Shown here piece by piece: positions 61,732 through 64,000 of a DNA stretch of 64,000 nt. Source of the DNA: Kitasatospora aureofaciens (lineage in GTDB: Bacteria; Actinomycetota; Actinomycetes; Streptomycetales; Streptomycetaceae). The DNA lies in contig NZ_JPRF03000025.1 in assembly GCF_001188955.3 (NCBI RefSeq), forward strand, positions 1-64,000, in the 5' to 3' direction. The position numbers and the translations under genes are program-made. Each line of letters begins with the position of its first letter. Position 1 is the first letter of the stretch. The notes beneath the pieces are model-generated. The model searched no databases. It saw only the letters and a list, made by a program, of their open reading frames with translations, and was not told where the DNA came from.

Positions 61732-61747
61732 TGTGATTTAAGTCACA
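61732..61747 (+). promoter_or_regulatory. CRP-type palindrome upstream of the GGDEF gene
   Basis: TGTGA-TTTAAG-TCACA, a perfect match to the CRP consensus TGTGA-N6-TCACA and to the streptomycete Crp motif. It lies 118 bp before the ATG at 61865. The region also holds a BldD-box-like CTGACCGAGCGTGCC at 61763-61777, with two mismatches. Confidence 0.62.
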
Positions 61748-61864
61748 AGTGGCGCCCTATTGCTGACCGAGCGTGCCGAACGCTGTGCTCCCTGTGATTC
61801 AGTTCTTCTGGCAATCGGACGATAACCAATCAAGAACTATCCGAAGCAGCCGGGGAGCCCCCGC

Positions 61865-63652
61865 ATGGAAGCCGAGTCGGAGCCGTACGTCCGTCTCGCG
61901 ACCCTCCGCACCTTGCACCGGGTCGTGGCGGACCTCAACGCTGCCCGCAGCCTGGCGGGCACGCTGCAGGCCGTCGTCGAGGGCGCGGTGCACGGACTCG
62001 GCTTCGACGCCGCCGCGGTCAGCCTGGTGCGGCCGGACGGCGACCTCGTGGTGGCGGCCGTCTGGGAGCTGGAGGAGAGCCCGATGGGCGGGCCCTCGGT
62101 GCTCCTCGGCCAGGTCGGCTCGCGGGAGTCCTGGGACCGGCTGCTCGGCGTCAGCGACCACTGGGGCACCCTGCGCTTCCTGCCGTACGACCGCGGCTGG
62201 GCCGTCGCCAGCGACATCCCGCGCTGGATCGGGGACGGCCCGCTGCCCGTCTACGCCAACGACTGGCACCCCGCCGACGGGCTGCTCGCCCCGATGTACA
62301 GCGCAGGCGGCGACCTGCTCGGCGTCCTCTCGGTGGACCGCCCGCGCAGCGGCAAACGGCCCGGGGCGTGGACCCGCGAGGCACTGGAGATGTTCTCGCT
62401 GCAAGCCTCCATCGCGATCGGCAACGCCCGGCTGCGGGCCGAGATGCAGCGCGCGCTGGCCCGGCTGGAGAAGGAGCAGCAGGCGCTGCGCGCCAGCGAG
62501 GAGAGCTTCCGGCAGGCCTTCGAGTACGCCCCCAGCGGGATGGCCATCACCGAACTGCACGGCGCCGGGCGCGGCCAGCTGACCAGGGTCAACGACGCGC
62601 TGTGTCGACTGCTCGGCCGCCCCCGCGCGGTGCTGCGCCAGCAGAGCTTCGCCGACCTGGTCCACCCCGAGGACCGCGCCCTGTTGGAACGCACCAGCGC
62701 CGAGAGCGGCCGGGCCGAACTGCGGCTGTCCCGGCGGGACGGCGGCTACCAGTGGGTCTGCCTGCGCAACTCCATCGTGGCGGACGCGGCCGAGGGCCCC
62801 AGCTTCCTGCTCACCCACGTCGAGGACATCGAGGACCGCAAGCGCCACGAACTCCAGCTCGCCCACCGGGCCAGCCACGACGCGCTCACCGGCCTGCCCA
62901 ACGGCGCCGAGCTCAAGGCCCGGCTGGCCCGCCGGCTCTGCGCCGAGCCCCAGCCGGTCGGCGCCGCCGCCAAGTCCGGCGAGGCCTACCCGCAGGCGTA
63001 CGGCTACCCGGCCGACTCGTACAGCGCGCACACCGCGTACGAGGGGCTGGAGGGCCTGGACCCGTACGCCGGGCAGGTGCACGGGTACGGGCCGGTCGAG
63101 GGCGGCCCGCTGCCCGGGCTCGGCGCCGGCTACGGGGAGCACGTGCACGCCGTGGTCCCGGCCGAGTACGGGCAGGGCGGCGAGGCCTGGTCCGGGCCGT
63201 TCCGCTCCGGCCCGGCGGCGCCCGCGGAGAAGGGCCTCGCGGTGCTCTTCTGCGACCTGGACGGCTTCAAGTCGATCAACGACCGGTTCGGGCACAACGC
63301 GGGCGACTCGGTGCTGGTCGAGGTCGCCCGGCGGCTGAGCGGGGCGGTCCGGGACGGCGACACGGTGGCCCGGCTGGGCGGCGACGAGTTCGTGGTGCTG
63401 GCCGACGGGATCGGCCGCGAGGAGGCCAAGGACCTTGCCCACCGGCTGCGCAACGCGATCATCCCGCCGATGCGGATCGACGGCCGGGCGATGCGGGTCG
63501 GGGTGAGCCTCGGCATCGGCTGGGCAGGCTGCGGGATGAGCATCGAGGAGGTGCTGAACACCGCGGACGAGCGGATGTACGACGAGAAGCGGGCCCGGGG
63601 CGGCGCGGTGCGGGGCGCGCGGGGCGAGCGCTCGCACCGGCGCGCGGGCTGA
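61865..63652 (+). CDS. diguanylate cyclase with GAF-PAS-GGDEF domains (CdgB-like)
   Basis: 595 residues. GAF (about 15-180), coiled connector, PAS/PAC (about 210-330; FEYAPSGMAITELHG, RRDGGYQWVCLRNS), then GGDEF. The active motif GGDEF is intact at 505-509, and the inhibitory site RDGD (RxxD) at 496-499 is present, so an active, product-inhibited cyclase making c-di-GMP is expected. The GGDEF fold carries an unusual insertion of about 80-90 Tyr/Gly/Pro-rich residues (about 365-455) between DALTGLPN and LFCDLDGFKSIND. The ATG at 61865 is chosen. CdgB of Streptomyces has the same domains; orthology is inferred. Confidence 0.88.
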   Translation: MEAESEPYVRLATLRTLHRVVADLNAARSLAGTLQAVVEGAVHGLGFDAAAVSLVRPDGDLVVAAVWELEESPMGGPSVLLGQVGSRESWDRLLGVSDHWGTLRFLPYDRGWAVASDIPRWIGDGPLPVYANDWHPADGLLAPMYSAGGDLLGVLSVDRPRSGKRPGAWTREALEMFSLQASIAIGNARLRAEMQRALARLEKEQQALRASEESFRQAFEYAPSGMAITELHGAGRGQLTRVNDALCRLLGRPRAVLRQQSFADLVHPEDRALLERTSAESGRAELRLSRRDGGYQWVCLRNSIVADAAEGPSFLLTHVEDIEDRKRHELQLAHRASHDALTGLPNGAELKARLARRLCAEPQPVGAAAKSGEAYPQAYGYPADSYSAHTAYEGLEGLDPYAGQVHGYGPVEGGPLPGLGAGYGEHVHAVVPAEYGQGGEAWSGPFRSGPAAPAEKGLAVLFCDLDGFKSINDRFGHNAGDSVLVEVARRLSGAVRDGDTVARLGGDEFVVLADGIGREEAKDLAHRLRNAIIPPMRIDGRAMRVGVSLGIGWAGCGMSIEEVLNTADERMYDEKRARGGAVRGARGERSHRRAG

Positions 63653-63841
63653 CGGCGGCCGCCGGGCACAGGCCGGTCGGTCGGGTGCCGACCACACCGG
63701 GGACGCGCAGGTTACCCACGGGTTGTCAAGGGTTCTTTTCCCGCTGTCACGTACGGCAGGTAGGGTGCGCGGTACGACAGCGTCCATGATCTGCGCCGCC
63801 CGCAGCGCGGCGGCGCGCACCGGATGGGGGAACAGACCACC

Positions 63842-64000
63842 GTGACGACCGCCGGCGACAACGGAGTGCCCGAGGGCCAGGGGGGCGGTGCCCCACAGGA
63901 CGACGACCCGTTCGGCTACCTCTACCGCCCGGCCGACGGCTCCACCGGACAGCCGGCCGAGCCGCAGCAGGGAGTTCCCCGGACGCCGTACAGCCGGCCG
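63842..64000 (+). CDS. start of an unidentified gene (partial)
   Basis: 53 residues are visible, beginning TTAGDNGVPEGQGGGAPQDDDPFGYLYRPADGS and rich in Gly, Gln and Pro. It runs off the end of the window. The GTG at 63842 is chosen; an in-frame ATG at 63824 is possible. TAGGGT at 63763-63768 could be its -10. The N-terminus is typical of cytoplasmic low-complexity heads of membrane proteins in streptomycetes. No function can be given. Confidence 0.55.
   Translation, partial: MTTAGDNGVPEGQGGGAPQDDDPFGYLYRPADGSTGQPAEPQQGVPRTPYSRP

Noticed and set aside
61763..61777. BldD box before the GGDEF gene
   Set aside because: Two of the conserved positions are wrong, so it is not listed as its own feature.
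1..64000. CRISPR array, insertion sequence, integrase, tRNA gene
   Set aside because: No repeat-spacer pattern, no transposase or recombinase motifs and no cloverleaf were found.

Overview
This is GC-rich (about 73 % by eye) actinobacterial DNA with GTG and TTG starts, many apparently leaderless genes and a gene content typical of Streptomycetaceae (mycothiol synthase MshD, GlnR, Nur, RsiG, CsoR, dodecin). From remembered S. coelicolor gene neighbourhoods, the organism is a Streptomyces or a close relative such as Kitasatospora; the sequence alone does not decide which. It is chromosomal core DNA. I saw no integrase, transposase, tRNA, CRISPR array or attachment site.

Layout. (1) 1-371: 3' end of an rRNA operon (23S end, 5S, terminator). 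(2) 0.4-12 kb: mshD, then a phosphate block: ppk, a CHAD protein, a NUDIX hydrolase, pstSCAB, and a DUF47 regulator with a PiT transporter on the other strand. PHO-box-like 11-bp repeats lie before ppk and pstS. (3) 12.3-15.1 kb: copper sensor csoR, two small proteins, a lipoprotein and a PAP2 phosphatase. (4) 15.3-22.3 kb: a chromosomal type IV secretion-like module: a transglycosylase/NlpC hydrolase divergent from VirB2-, VirB8-, VirB6/TrbL-, SCO6880- and VirB4-like genes, with no relaxase. (5) 22.5-24.3 kb: secreted 5'-nucleotidase. (6) 24.4-29.9 kb: a minus-strand array of HtrA-like protease plus two-component system, a LacI regulator and glnR. (7) 30.6-35.6 kb: MoaD-like protein, a repeat-bearing membrane protein, a DUF2993 protein and a sulfur block (cysteine-rich leader peptide, cysA sulfurtransferase, DUF1416, DsrE-like). 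(8) 35.8-41.1 kb: nitrobindin-like protein, nur, ygfZ-like, dtd, rsiG, asparaginase, dodecin. (9) 41.2-57 kb: ppa, dacB, DUF2342 protein, tilS, hpt, ftsH, folE, ferritin-like protein, esterase, lysyltransferase-like protein, folP, NTF2-like protein, folB, folK. (10) 57-64 kb: DUF3180, a coiled-coil protein with a probable one-base frameshift, terD, arfB, a flavin reductase, a GAF-PAS-GGDEF cyclase and the start of one further gene.

How the parts work together. Pst and PiT import phosphate that Ppk can store as polyphosphate; CHAD domains bind polyphosphate, and the NUDIX protein probably hydrolyses nucleotides. The sulfur block looks cysteine-responsive through its leader peptide. folE, folP, folB and folK supply tetrahydrofolate. 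A c-di-GMP synthase candidate and the c-di-GMP-dependent anti-sigma factor RsiG both lie in the window. The most unusual items are a GNRA hairpin that may bridge the ribosome-binding site and start codon of ftsH, four 11-bp direct repeats before the protease/two-component operon, a CRP-type palindrome before the cyclase gene, and the relaxase-less secretion module.
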